Assembly (NCBI GenBank): GCA_902776765.1
Contig: CACYRP010000015.1
Coordinates: forward strand, 1-63,370
Source: Fibrobacter succinogenes
Lineage (GTDB): Bacteria > Fibrobacterota > Fibrobacteria > Fibrobacterales > Fibrobacteraceae
Reading direction: 5' to 3'
Length of the DNA: 63,370 nt
Both the position numbers and the translations under genes were made by a program. The notes beneath the pieces are model-generated. The model was not told the DNA's origin. It made no database searches and saw nothing but the letters and a program-made list of their open reading frames with translations. This document shows, one piece after another, positions 8,576 to 16,400 of this stretch. Numbering within the stretch: the first letter of the stretch is position 1; every line of letters starts with the position of its first letter.

Positions 8576-8633
8576 GCTAATGAATGTTAGCTTTGTGGCA
8601 TATAAAGTTAGCTAACGAGTATTAGCCTGTCAA
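8576..8633 (-). promoter_or_regulatory. sigma70-type promoter with double TetR operator
   Basis: On the minus strand a perfect -35 TTGACA (8628-8633) is 17 nt from a -10 TAACTT (8605-8610). GCTAA-N6-TTAGC occurs twice: at 8611-8626, filling the promoter spacer, and at 8576-8591, in the leader; the centres are 35 bp apart. Placement and symmetry fit dimer operators of the adjacent TetR protein. Confidence 0.75.
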
Positions 8634-8813
8634 GTGAAGGCGGCTTTTGATGATCGGCAAATCGATATTGAAATGAAATACCAAAAAACCGTGTTCTAGG
8701 AATACGGCTGTGTTCTGAAAAAATGATAAAAACTTCTTATTTTCGAAAAATTTAAGGCATTTTGTGTCCTAAAAATGTTGCCAATGTGGCATGTAAATAG
8801 GTATTTTATTAGT

Positions 8814-9641
8814 ATGAAGCCAATGATTGAATACATCGATTATCGAAAAGTCATCCAAGACTTTTATGACGAAAAAAAGCGAACTTCTGCTTTTTCATGG
8901 CGTGATTTTGCTAAGTCTGCCGGTTTTTCTTCTGCAGTTTTTCTTAAGTACGTTTGCGAAGGAAAAAAGAATTTGAGCAAAGCGGCTGCATCATCAGTTG
9001 CTTCTGCAATGGGACTTTCTGAATTTGATGCCGCTTATTTTAACACTATGGTTGCTTACGGTTCTGCAAAAAATGAAAGCGACAAGGTAAAGGCTTATGA
9101 GGAATTGTGCTCTATGGCGAACCAGCGAAAGGTTAGAACGCTCGGCGCAAATGAGTATGATTACTTCAAGTCCTGGAAAAACTCTGTTATCCGCGAATTA
9201 GCTCCGGCAATGCCTGGCGCAAAGCCCTTTGAAATGGCTAAAGCCTGTAAACCGTTGATTTCTGCGAATGATGTTGACTCCACTCTGAATTTTTTGGAAA
9301 GGAGCGGGTTGCTTGTCAAAGACGGCAATGATGTCTACCATCAAACGGACAAGACTATTTCTATTGGCGCCGTCGATGTGATTCCTGCGGCTGCTAGGAA
9401 TTTGCAGCGTCAAATGGGTGAACTTGCTTTAGATGCCGTCAGCTTGCCTCCTTCTGAGAGAAGTATGTCGGGCATTACCATGGGCATAACCCGTCAAGGG
9501 TATGAGTGGATTGTGAAGGCTCTTACGGAATTTCGCAAACAGGTTTTGAATATCATCTCCGAAGACGGTGATACGGAACAGGTTTATCGATTGAATTTTC
9601 AATTTTTCCCACTTACAGAAAAAGTTAGAGGAGAACGTTAA
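8814..9641 (+). CDS. TIGR02147-family protein (putative regulator)
   Basis: 275-residue protein of TIGR02147, a family characteristic of Fibrobacter. Typical elements are the N-terminal IEYIDYRKVIQDFYDEKK, SWRDFAKSAGFSS with a helix-turn-helix look, ELAPAMPG, and the end YRLNFQFFPLT. The family is thought to contain DNA-binding regulators but has no proven function. The start at 8814 (MKPMIEY) is preferred over 8775 because the paralogue at 55865 starts at the same place. One base separates its stop from the ATG of the next lipoprotein gene, so the pair is probably co-translated. Confidence 0.85.
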   Translation: MKPMIEYIDYRKVIQDFYDEKKRTSAFSWRDFAKSAGFSSAVFLKYVCEGKKNLSKAAASSVASAMGLSEFDAAYFNTMVAYGSAKNESDKVKAYEELCSMANQRKVRTLGANEYDYFKSWKNSVIRELAPAMPGAKPFEMAKACKPLISANDVDSTLNFLERSGLLVKDGNDVYHQTDKTISIGAVDVIPAAARNLQRQMGELALDAVSLPPSERSMSGITMGITRQGYEWIVKALTEFRKQVLNIISEDGDTEQVYRLNFQFFPLTEKVRGER

Positions 9642-9642
9642 T

Positions 9643-11193
9643 ATGGCTTTGAAACGGTTTATTTTATTGACCGCCCTTGTTTTTGCGGCTTGCTCGGACA
9701 ATGTTGCAAGTGGTGCCAGCGAAGATGTGGGTATTACGCCTCTTGGTAAATGGCAGGTGGCAGGCCTTTCTCAGAAGGGACCTTTTGTTACTGGATCTAC
9801 AGTGAATGTTTTCGAGCTTGAAGGTTCGACATTGAACCAGACTGGAAAAATATTCAAGTCTACGATCAGAAGCGATAAGGGCGATTTCGTGGTCTCGGGG
9901 CCGGGACTTGCTTCGCAATATGCGATAATTGAAGTAGAAGGTTATTACCGTAACGAAATGACTGGGCAAAAGTCTTCGGGCTCTCTTGTCTTGAATGCGA
10001 TTACGGACCTCAGCCATCGAGAAAATGTCGTCGTGAATTTGCTGACTCATTTGGAATATGAACGAGTCAAGTATCTTGTCGTCAACGGCAAGTCGGTAAA
10101 GGACGCCAAGGCGCAAGCCGAAAAAGAAATCCTTACCACGATGGCGATGGATGAATCTGGAACGAGTTTCGAAGATTTGAACATCTTTAAAGAAGGCGAA
10201 GAAAATGCCAAACTCCTTGCGATTAGCGTCTTGATGCACTGTGATGTCGATGTCGCTGGTCTTACAGAGCGCATCGGCAAATTTAGTTTAGCCTTAGAAA
10301 ATAATGGCGTATGGAATGATTCTCTAACGAGAACATCTATTGCTGACTGGGCTTCAGATGCTTCGGAAGAAGGAACGCTTAAAAATATCAGGGATAGCAT
10401 TCTTGCCTGGGATGTTTCAAAAACATTGCCGAACTTTGAAAAGTACATCGATATGTTCTGGGCCGATAATTACGGCTTGGGAAAATGTTCTAAGTCAAAT
10501 GAAGGCGATACGTCTGTAAACGTAAATATTTTGAGCTCTCGATATGGAGACAAGTTTATTTGCAAGAATGAACGTTGGGAATATGCTCATACAAGGATAA
10601 GCAAGTATAAAGGTGAATTTGGAATATTGAATGACGAAAGAGACGGACGTTCTTATAAAACTGTTCAAGTGGGGGACCAGACTTGGATGGCCGAAAATTT
10701 GAGATACAATTACTCGGCAAAAGAACTTGTTACTGGGTGTCCTGAAAATATCCCTGATAATTGTGAAAAAATGGGGCGCTTGTATTCTTATGCCGCTGCT
10801 ATGGATTCTGCTGGACTTTTTAGCAAAGATGGATTGGTGTGCGTCTTGAATGAATCCCAAGAGATGGACTGCGATTATAAGGAATCGTTGCGGGGTGTTT
10901 GCCCAGAAGGTTGGCATTTGCCATCGCAAAAAGAATGGGATTCTTTGATATCCGTAGCTGGAGGATATGTCATGGCAAAAAAGACTTTGAGATCGGCTGA
11001 TGATTTTGGTACAGATGAGTTGGGCTTCAATATCACTGATAAAACATCAAGGTTTTGGATGTCTTCCAAATTTGAATATTCGGGTTCGTTAACCGGATTT
11101 CCGGCTTGCCTTAATTTTGCCGCCGCCAGCTGGATCTCGTTTGCACCCAGCAATGAAAATGAATATGTTCGTTGCGTGAAGGATCGCGTTTAA
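9643..11193 (+). CDS. FISUMP-domain lipoprotein (first of tandem pair)
   Basis: 516-residue lipoprotein; the signal peptide ends in a lipobox with C17 (VFAACS). The N-terminal half has the sequence GLSQKGPFVTGSTVNVFEL and TGKIFKSTIRSDKGDF, shared closely with the next gene. The C-terminal part (about 320-514) is the FISUMP domain (TIGR02145), with VGDQTWMAENLRYN, LRGVCPEGWHLPSQKEWD and the closing YVRCVKD. The domain is found in many surface proteins of this group; its function is unproven and binding of substrate or matrix is a guess. AGAGGAG precedes the ATG. It is coupled to the TIGR02147 gene. Confidence 0.9.
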   Translation: MALKRFILLTALVFAACSDNVASGASEDVGITPLGKWQVAGLSQKGPFVTGSTVNVFELEGSTLNQTGKIFKSTIRSDKGDFVVSGPGLASQYAIIEVEGYYRNEMTGQKSSGSLVLNAITDLSHRENVVVNLLTHLEYERVKYLVVNGKSVKDAKAQAEKEILTTMAMDESGTSFEDLNIFKEGEENAKLLAISVLMHCDVDVAGLTERIGKFSLALENNGVWNDSLTRTSIADWASDASEEGTLKNIRDSILAWDVSKTLPNFEKYIDMFWADNYGLGKCSKSNEGDTSVNVNILSSRYGDKFICKNERWEYAHTRISKYKGEFGILNDERDGRSYKTVQVGDQTWMAENLRYNYSAKELVTGCPENIPDNCEKMGRLYSYAAAMDSAGLFSKDGLVCVLNESQEMDCDYKESLRGVCPEGWHLPSQKEWDSLISVAGGYVMAKKTLRSADDFGTDELGFNITDKTSRFWMSSKFEYSGSLTGFPACLNFAAASWISFAPSNENEYVRCVKDRV

Positions 11194-11222
11194 CAGTTTT
11201 TAATTAAAAAAGGAGCTTTTAT

Positions 11223-12830
11223 ATGAAATCATATTCAAGTATAATTTTGATGGCCCTCTTGTTTGTTGCCTGTTCTGATAATATTTCGGGCCGCGATATC
11301 ACAAAGGATGATGCCACAAAGGGCGAAGCCACACCTCTTGAAAATCCTTCTGTTGACGGTTGGAAAATTTCTGGGTTCTCACAAAAAGGACCTTTTGTTA
11401 CCGGTTCTAACGTGAGTATTTTGGAACTGGATAGCTTGACGTTTGATCAGACCGGTAAAATATTCAAGTCGACAATCCGAAGTGACGAAGGTGACTTTTC
11501 TGTCTCGGGAAAAGGATTCCCTTCGCCGTATGCGATGCTTCAAGTTAAAGGCTATTACCGTAACGAAATTACGGGAAAGAGGTCTTCGGGCCCCTTGACT
11601 TTGAACGCTTTTACAGATCTTCGTGATCGTGAAAAGGTTAATGTGAACCTGTTGACTCATTTGGAATTTGAACGAGTCAAGGCGCTTGTTTATAACGGAA
11701 AATCTTTTGAAGAAGCCAAGGCTCAGGCCGAAAGAGAAGTCCTTGCAGCGATGGCTATGAATGAAGCTGGTGAGTCTTTTGAAGATTTGGATATTTTTAA
11801 ATCGGGTGACGGAAACGCCAAACTCCTTGCGATAAGTGTTTTGATGCAAAGCAATGTCGACGTCGCTGGCCTTACGGAACGTGTTGGAAAGTTCAGTATG
11901 GAACTTGCTGAAAATGGCTCTTGGAAGGATTCTGCGACGAGGACGGAAATCGCAGACTGGGCTTGCGAAGTTTCACAACGAGGCTTACTCGTCGATGTCA
12001 GAAATAATGTCCTTGCGTGGAAAATTTCGGATACTCTTCCGGACTTTGAAAAGTTTGTCGATGTGTTCTGGGCCGATAACTATGGTCTTGGGATATGTTC
12101 CGATGCGAATGCGGGTGATACGGCTGTAAACGTAAATCCTTTGAGCAAACTAAACGGAGAAAAATTTATTTGCAAAAACGAACGTTGGGAATCTGCGGAT
12201 AAGAAAAGCAACTATAAGAGTGTGTTCGGAACGATGACCGATGCAAGAGATGGTCAGATGTATAGAACCGTCGAAATCGGTGACCAAGTTTGGATGGCTG
12301 AAAATCTGAATTATGATTACCAGACTCTTCAAACTCATTCTGTATGCTATAAAAGCGAATCTGGCGAATGTGATGAATTTGGATTGCTGTATCCTCTTGC
12401 GGCGGTAATTGATTCGGCGGGCTTGTTTGGTAATGAAGGTGTTGGTTGTGGCAATGGTAGTTGGAGTATGTGTAACTACAGTGAATCGTTGCGGGGTGTT
12501 TGCCCAGAAGGTTGGCATTTGCCTTCGGAAAGCGAATGGTTCCAATTACTTGTGTATACTGGTGGAACTGTTGTAGTGCCTGATGTCGAGGTCGTTATTT
12601 ATAAAAATGTTCAGGGTATTAACGTTGATGAGTATGGATTTAATAGTTTAGGAGGAGACGCTTTTTATGCTACGGGTGGTTTTGCAAGTAGAGAAAGTGC
12701 TGTTTACTGGGCTTCTTCTCGATATGAAAATCTTCCATCGACAATGGAAATTGGTACAGAAAATGCTAAAATAAACTATACAGGCTGGGGTTTCACCTCA
12801 TTGCACTATGTTCGTTGTGTGAAAGATTGA
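11223..12830 (+). CDS. FISUMP-domain lipoprotein (second of tandem pair)
   Basis: 535-residue paralogue of the preceding gene, with lipobox C17 (LFVACS). It has the same GFSQKGPFVTGSNVSILEL start region and the same FISUMP C-terminus (VGDQVW-like EIGDQVWMAENLNYD, LRGVCPEGWHLPSESEW, YVRCVKD). The two proteins are similar over almost their whole length, including the mid-region LLAISVLM...VDVAGLTER, so a tandem gene duplication is evident. They differ most in the last 120 residues. A strong AAAGGAG precedes the ATG, 29 nt after the first copy, so both are probably in the TIGR02147 operon. Confidence 0.9.
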   Translation: MKSYSSIILMALLFVACSDNISGRDITKDDATKGEATPLENPSVDGWKISGFSQKGPFVTGSNVSILELDSLTFDQTGKIFKSTIRSDEGDFSVSGKGFPSPYAMLQVKGYYRNEITGKRSSGPLTLNAFTDLRDREKVNVNLLTHLEFERVKALVYNGKSFEEAKAQAEREVLAAMAMNEAGESFEDLDIFKSGDGNAKLLAISVLMQSNVDVAGLTERVGKFSMELAENGSWKDSATRTEIADWACEVSQRGLLVDVRNNVLAWKISDTLPDFEKFVDVFWADNYGLGICSDANAGDTAVNVNPLSKLNGEKFICKNERWESADKKSNYKSVFGTMTDARDGQMYRTVEIGDQVWMAENLNYDYQTLQTHSVCYKSESGECDEFGLLYPLAAVIDSAGLFGNEGVGCGNGSWSMCNYSESLRGVCPEGWHLPSESEWFQLLVYTGGTVVVPDVEVVIYKNVQGINVDEYGFNSLGGDAFYATGGFASRESAVYWASSRYENLPSTMEIGTENAKINYTGWGFTSLHYVRCVKD

Positions 12831-12913
12831 TTGTTATCTAGAGGATTATTCGCACATACCGATCCATCGAATTAAATTTTTACCTATATTTCAAACGTAT
12901 AACTAACGCTAGG

Positions 12914-12950
12914 AGTCCTTCGGCTTTTGCCGCAGGTCTTTCTAGTTTTA
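12914..12950 (+). terminator. possible terminator after the FISUMP pair
   Basis: Hairpin AGTCCTTCGGC / GCCGCAGGTCT (12914-12939) with a TTTT loop and two mismatches, followed by TTCTAGTTTT. It separates the lipoprotein operon from frr. The stem is imperfect and the T run interrupted, so it is tentative. Confidence 0.4.
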
Positions 12951-12956
12951 AACGTA

Positions 12957-12984
12957 TTAACTAGTAACTAAGAACTAGGAACTA
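12957..12984 (+). repeat. heptanucleotide repeat, 4 units of NNAACTA
   Basis: Four exact-length 7-nt units TTAACTA, GTAACTA, AGAACTA, GGAACTA run directly up to the frr start codon. The last units supply the only AGGA near the ATG. Similar arrays lie at 30371 and 35465. Confidence 0.65.
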
Positions 12985-12989
12985 AAAAG

Positions 12990-13523
12990 ATGTCTGAATA
13001 TTCTGAAAAGATGGACAAGGCCATTGAGGCCACTGAACGTGAATTTTCCAAGATTCGTGCTGGCCAGGCTAGCCCGGCTATCCTCAACGGTGTGCGTATC
13101 GACTATTACGGCACCCCGACTCCGATTTCTCAGGTGGCTAAGATTTCCGTGCCTGAACCGCGTATGCTCCTCGTTACTCCGTGGGAAAAGCAACTTGTCG
13201 ATGCTATTGACAAGGCTATCCTCGCTGCAAACATCGGCCTTACCCCGATGAAGGACGGCAACTGCATCCGCGTGACGCTTCCGATTCTCACGACCGAACG
13301 CCGTAAGGAACTTGCAAAGCTCGCCCGCAAGCACGCCGAAGACGGTCGCGTGGCTATCCGTAACATCCGCCGCGATGCTAACGATGCTATCAAGAAGAAC
13401 AAGGATTTGCCGGAAGACGAAGTCAAGAAACAGCAGGACGAAATCCAGAAGGCGACCGACAAGGCTATCGCCGAAATCGACCGTTTGCTCGCCGAAAAGG
13501 AAGCAGACATCCTCAAGGTGTAG
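12990..13523 (+). CDS. frr: ribosome recycling factor
   Basis: 177-residue ribosome recycling factor, which with EF-G splits the post-termination ribosome. Recognised by MDKAIEATEREFSKIRAGQAS, the YYGTPTPISQVA segment, WEKQLVDAIDKAI and the long C-terminal charged helix RNIRRDANDAIKK. The length is slightly below the usual 185. It starts the frr-uppS-cdsA run, a normal bacterial order, but pyrH, usually immediately upstream, is at 2312 instead. Confidence 0.97.
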   Translation: MSEYSEKMDKAIEATEREFSKIRAGQASPAILNGVRIDYYGTPTPISQVAKISVPEPRMLLVTPWEKQLVDAIDKAILAANIGLTPMKDGNCIRVTLPILTTERRKELAKLARKHAEDGRVAIRNIRRDANDAIKKNKDLPEDEVKKQQDEIQKATDKAIAEIDRLLAEKEADILKV

Positions 13524-13535
13524 TCCGGGGTTTGC

Positions 13536-14246
13536 GTGGCAAATCAACTTAGACATGTCGCTATCATCATGGACGGCAACGGGCGTTGGGCTCGAAGCCG
13601 TGGCTTGGAACGTTTCCTCGGTCACCGCAAGGGGACCGAGTCCACTATTGACGCTGTCGAAGTGGGTGTAAATCTCAAGCTCGAACACATGACCTTGTAC
13701 GTTTTCAGTTCCGAGAACTGGGGCCGCCCTTCCAAGGAAGTGGATTATTTGATGAACCTCCTTATCGAGATGGTTGTCAAAGAAATCCCCGACCTCATGG
13801 AAAAGAACGTAAAGCTTACGGTCATCGGCAATATGAACCGCCTTCCCGAAAAGCCGCGTACGAGTCTCCAGTCCGCAATTGACATTACGGCGAATAATAC
13901 GGGCATGCAGTTGAACCTCGCCATTTCTTATGGTGGCAGGCAAGAGATTGTGGAAGCTGCGAAGTCTATTGCTTCGCAGGTTGCTGCCGGTACGCTCAAG
14001 GTTGATGATATCGACGAAACTTTGTTTGCAAAAAATCTTTATTTGAAGGGTGCTCCCGATCCGGATCTTGTTATCCGCACGGGTGGAGAATTTCGCCTTT
14101 CGAACTACTTGCTTTGGCAGGCCGCATACAGCGAGTTCTATGTGACGGATACGCTCTGGCCCGATTTTACCAAAGAAGAATTCATGAAGGCTGTCGAATT
14201 TTTCAAGACCCGTGAAAGACGTTTTGGGAAGGTTTTGCATGAGTAA
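13536..14246 (+). CDS. uppS: undecaprenyl diphosphate synthase (cis-prenyltransferase)
   Basis: 236-residue enzyme that condenses isopentenyl diphosphate units into the C55 lipid carrier for peptidoglycan and surface glycans. Motifs: HVAIIMDGNGRWA with the catalytic Asp, GHRKG, YVFSSENW, and the C-terminal DLVIRTGGEFRLSNYLLWQ. A GTG start at 13536 is used, because the first in-frame ATG lies inside the conserved IIMDGNG motif. A GGGG stretch precedes it. It follows frr by 12 nt and overlaps cdsA by 8 nt. Confidence 0.96.
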   Translation: MANQLRHVAIIMDGNGRWARSRGLERFLGHRKGTESTIDAVEVGVNLKLEHMTLYVFSSENWGRPSKEVDYLMNLLIEMVVKEIPDLMEKNVKLTVIGNMNRLPEKPRTSLQSAIDITANNTGMQLNLAISYGGRQEIVEAAKSIASQVAAGTLKVDDIDETLFAKNLYLKGAPDPDLVIRTGGEFRLSNYLLWQAAYSEFYVTDTLWPDFTKEEFMKAVEFFKTRERRFGKVLHE

Positions 14247-15120
14247 TCTTGCACAACGATTGATAACGGCGTTTATCGCTATTCCAATTGTATTTGTTTG
14301 TTTGTGGTTCAACGATTTTAGTCGCATTGGACTGATGTGTTTCTTGAGTGCTGTCGGAGCCTGGGAATGGGCTGGCATGGCGTCCAAGATTTACAAGGGC
14401 CCTGACATGCGCTATCTTTCGTTCGCATCGTCGCTTGCATTGACTCTCGCTTGGACTCTTTCCAAGGGCGGGTACTTTGGACTCCCGGCAGTTCCTTTTG
14501 TCGTGGGCGTGACGTTCCTTGTTGTCTTTGCAATTTATATCGGTGTAGCCTTTGCAAAGGTGGAAATCGATCACTTGTTCCCATGGCTAGTGATGCAATT
14601 CGGTGCTCCGCTTTATGTAGGTCTTTGGGGTGGCATGAATGTGCTCATGATGGGTAACGGTCATGGTCTTGAACATTGCTATCCGTTCATCTTGGTGATG
14701 ACTTCGTGCTGGCTTTGTGACGCGGTGGCGTATTTCTTCGGAAAGTTCGCCGCTGGCAAGGGCCCCTTTGGTCGTCATTTGTTCGCTCCGAGCATCAGCC
14801 CTAAGAAAACCTGGGAAGGCTCTGTTGCCGGTTCCATCGCAACGATTGCTTGGGTGGCTTACTGGGTCAAGTGCAGTGCTTCTCTTGCTTCGTTCGAAGT
14901 GGAATTTACTTGGGCTTCTGCGATTGTCATTGGTTTACTCATTACAGTTGCAGGCCAGGTGGGCGACCTTCTGATGTCTGCGCTCAAGCGTTGGAGCGGT
15001 ACGAAGGATTCTGGCAATTTGTTCGTAGGCCATGGTGGCGTGCTGGATCGTTGCGATTCATTCCTCTTGGCTGCTCCGGCTCTTTACATCTTCATGGATT
15101 TCTTAAAGACCCTTGTATAA
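14239..15120 (+). CDS. cdsA: phosphatidate cytidylyltransferase (CDP-diglyceride synthase)
   Basis: 293-residue integral membrane enzyme that makes CDP-diacylglycerol from phosphatidate and CTP. About eight hydrophobic segments are visible. The C-terminal signature SALKRWSGTKDSGNLFVGHG (S-x-x-K-R-x4-K-D-x-G) contains the catalytic Asp. The ATG at 14239 overlaps the uppS stop by 8 nt; a GTG at 14212 would lie inside uppS and is not favoured. A strong terminator follows. Confidence 0.95.
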   Translation: MSNLAQRLITAFIAIPIVFVCLWFNDFSRIGLMCFLSAVGAWEWAGMASKIYKGPDMRYLSFASSLALTLAWTLSKGGYFGLPAVPFVVGVTFLVVFAIYIGVAFAKVEIDHLFPWLVMQFGAPLYVGLWGGMNVLMMGNGHGLEHCYPFILVMTSCWLCDAVAYFFGKFAAGKGPFGRHLFAPSISPKKTWEGSVAGSIATIAWVAYWVKCSASLASFEVEFTWASAIVIGLLITVAGQVGDLLMSALKRWSGTKDSGNLFVGHGGVLDRCDSFLLAAPALYIFMDFLKTLV

Positions 15121-15143
15121 GGCATAAACGGAAAGTTTAAAGG

Positions 15144-15184
15144 AAGACCGTAACTGAATTTCTTCGGTTACGGTCTTTGTTTTA
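15144..15184 (+). terminator. strong intrinsic terminator after cdsA
   Basis: Stem of 15 pairs: AAGACCGTAAC/GTTACGGTCTT extended by TGAA/TTCG (15144-15177), 4-nt loop, then TTGTTTT. Confidence 0.85.
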
Positions 15185-15218
15185 GCAAGGGATATTTTTT
15201 TAGGAGCTTGTACAGGAA

Positions 15219-16400
15219 TTATTTTTTAGGAAATGTAGGGTTCTTTCCCCCAATGCCGTGTTCTTCACGATATATCGCTAGGTAGTCAATCACTCCGGAT
15301 TCGGCTCCCTTTACGGGAATGTAGCGCAGGTTGTTTTGCTCGTCGATGATGATGGCAAGGCCTGCAATGTAGTTAATCCAGTGGTAATCTTCGTGATATT
15401 TCAAAGCGACTTTGCCTTTAGAACCGAATACGGTGAGTGGCATTACGAGGATATCGTGCGAGACCATGATGCTCACGCGTTTCCACTTGGGCAAATTCTT
15501 GAGGATGACTTTTTGCATGAATTCTTCGGCGCGGGGCGAGAGCTCGTAAAGTGCGTTGGGATAGCCGCCGTCGTATGCCCAGTGGGCCATGAGTTCAACG
15601 GAGCCACCCTTCATTCCGAGTGATGTACCGTATTGTGCGAGGGAATCGGCAGAAATTTTCAAGAACCAGTTTCCGGTGATGTCGTAATTGGTAATGAGCT
15701 TGGGAAGTTTTGCTTCGCCACGGCCTTTGGAAATGTTGTTGGCCGTTTCGTTTGTGCGCACAAATCCCGATGTGATGTACGAAAATTCTTCATCGTTTTT
15801 GAGAGTGGCGCCTAAGTCTTGGGCCATCTTGACGCCCTTTGCGGTTAGTTCTGTTTCTATGGCGACATTGTCTTCACGCTCGGAATGTCGAATCATGAAT
15901 ACGGCTTTTTCGTTTTCGCGAAGGCTGTGGTAAACATCGGCAACTGTTGCGAAACCGTCGGCATCAAGTGGGATTGAAGTTGCGGACGATTGCGGTTGCG
16001 GCGCTTGCGCCGAAGATGACGAAATGCTCGAAGACGAAATCCTATGATGCGTCGAGGAGTGTGCTGAACTTGATGAAGTCTGCTTTGCCGATGAAACTTT
16101 CTCGCTTGTGGAATGTGCAGAACTTGTAATTGCCGAGGAATCGGCAATTGTCGCGGAACTTGAGGAACTTGCAGAATGCGGAATAGCTGCGGAACTGGAT
16201 CCTTGAATCGCGGAACTCGAGAAAATTGCCCCTGTCGATGTACGGATGCTTGACGATGATAGCGTGTCGTTTGGATCGCTCGGCGATGAATTGGCGCTTT
16301 CGTTTGCTTTGACGGCTGTGGGCGATTTGGAAGAATCACCGCAAGAAATCACGGTGGCAAGGCTTGCAATGGCGGCGAGTGATAAGGTGATGTTCCGCAT
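15219..16400 (-). CDS. histidine-phosphatase-family lipoprotein
   Basis: 393-residue lipoprotein: signal peptide with lipobox Cys20 (TVISC), then a very long Ser-rich, low-complexity region (about 25-145). A histidine phosphatase domain follows, with FMIRHSERED (the RH nucleophile motif, here RHSE rather than the common RHGE) and the second catalytic His in MVSHD. Substrate unknown; a periplasmic or surface phosphatase or mutase-like role is expected. Its ATG directly abuts the stop of the upstream FGE-like gene, so the two form a minus-strand operon. Confidence 0.85.
   Translation of the reverse strand: MRNITLSLAAIASLATVISCGDSSKSPTAVKANESANSSPSDPNDTLSSSSIRTSTGAIFSSSAIQGSSSAAIPHSASSSSSATIADSSAITSSAHSTSEKVSSAKQTSSSSAHSSTHHRISSSSISSSSAQAPQPQSSATSIPLDADGFATVADVYHSLRENEKAVFMIRHSEREDNVAIETELTAKGVKMAQDLGATLKNDEEFSYITSGFVRTNETANNISKGRGEAKLPKLITNYDITGNWFLKISADSLAQYGTSLGMKGGSVELMAHWAYDGGYPNALYELSPRAEEFMQKVILKNLPKWKRVSIMVSHDILVMPLTVFGSKGKVALKYHEDYHWINYIAGLAIIIDEQNNLRYIPVKGAESGVIDYLAIYREEHGIGGKNPTFPKK

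Noticed and set aside
12975..14387. Long minus-strand frame opposite frr and uppS
   Set aside because: Antisense of two firmly identified core genes.
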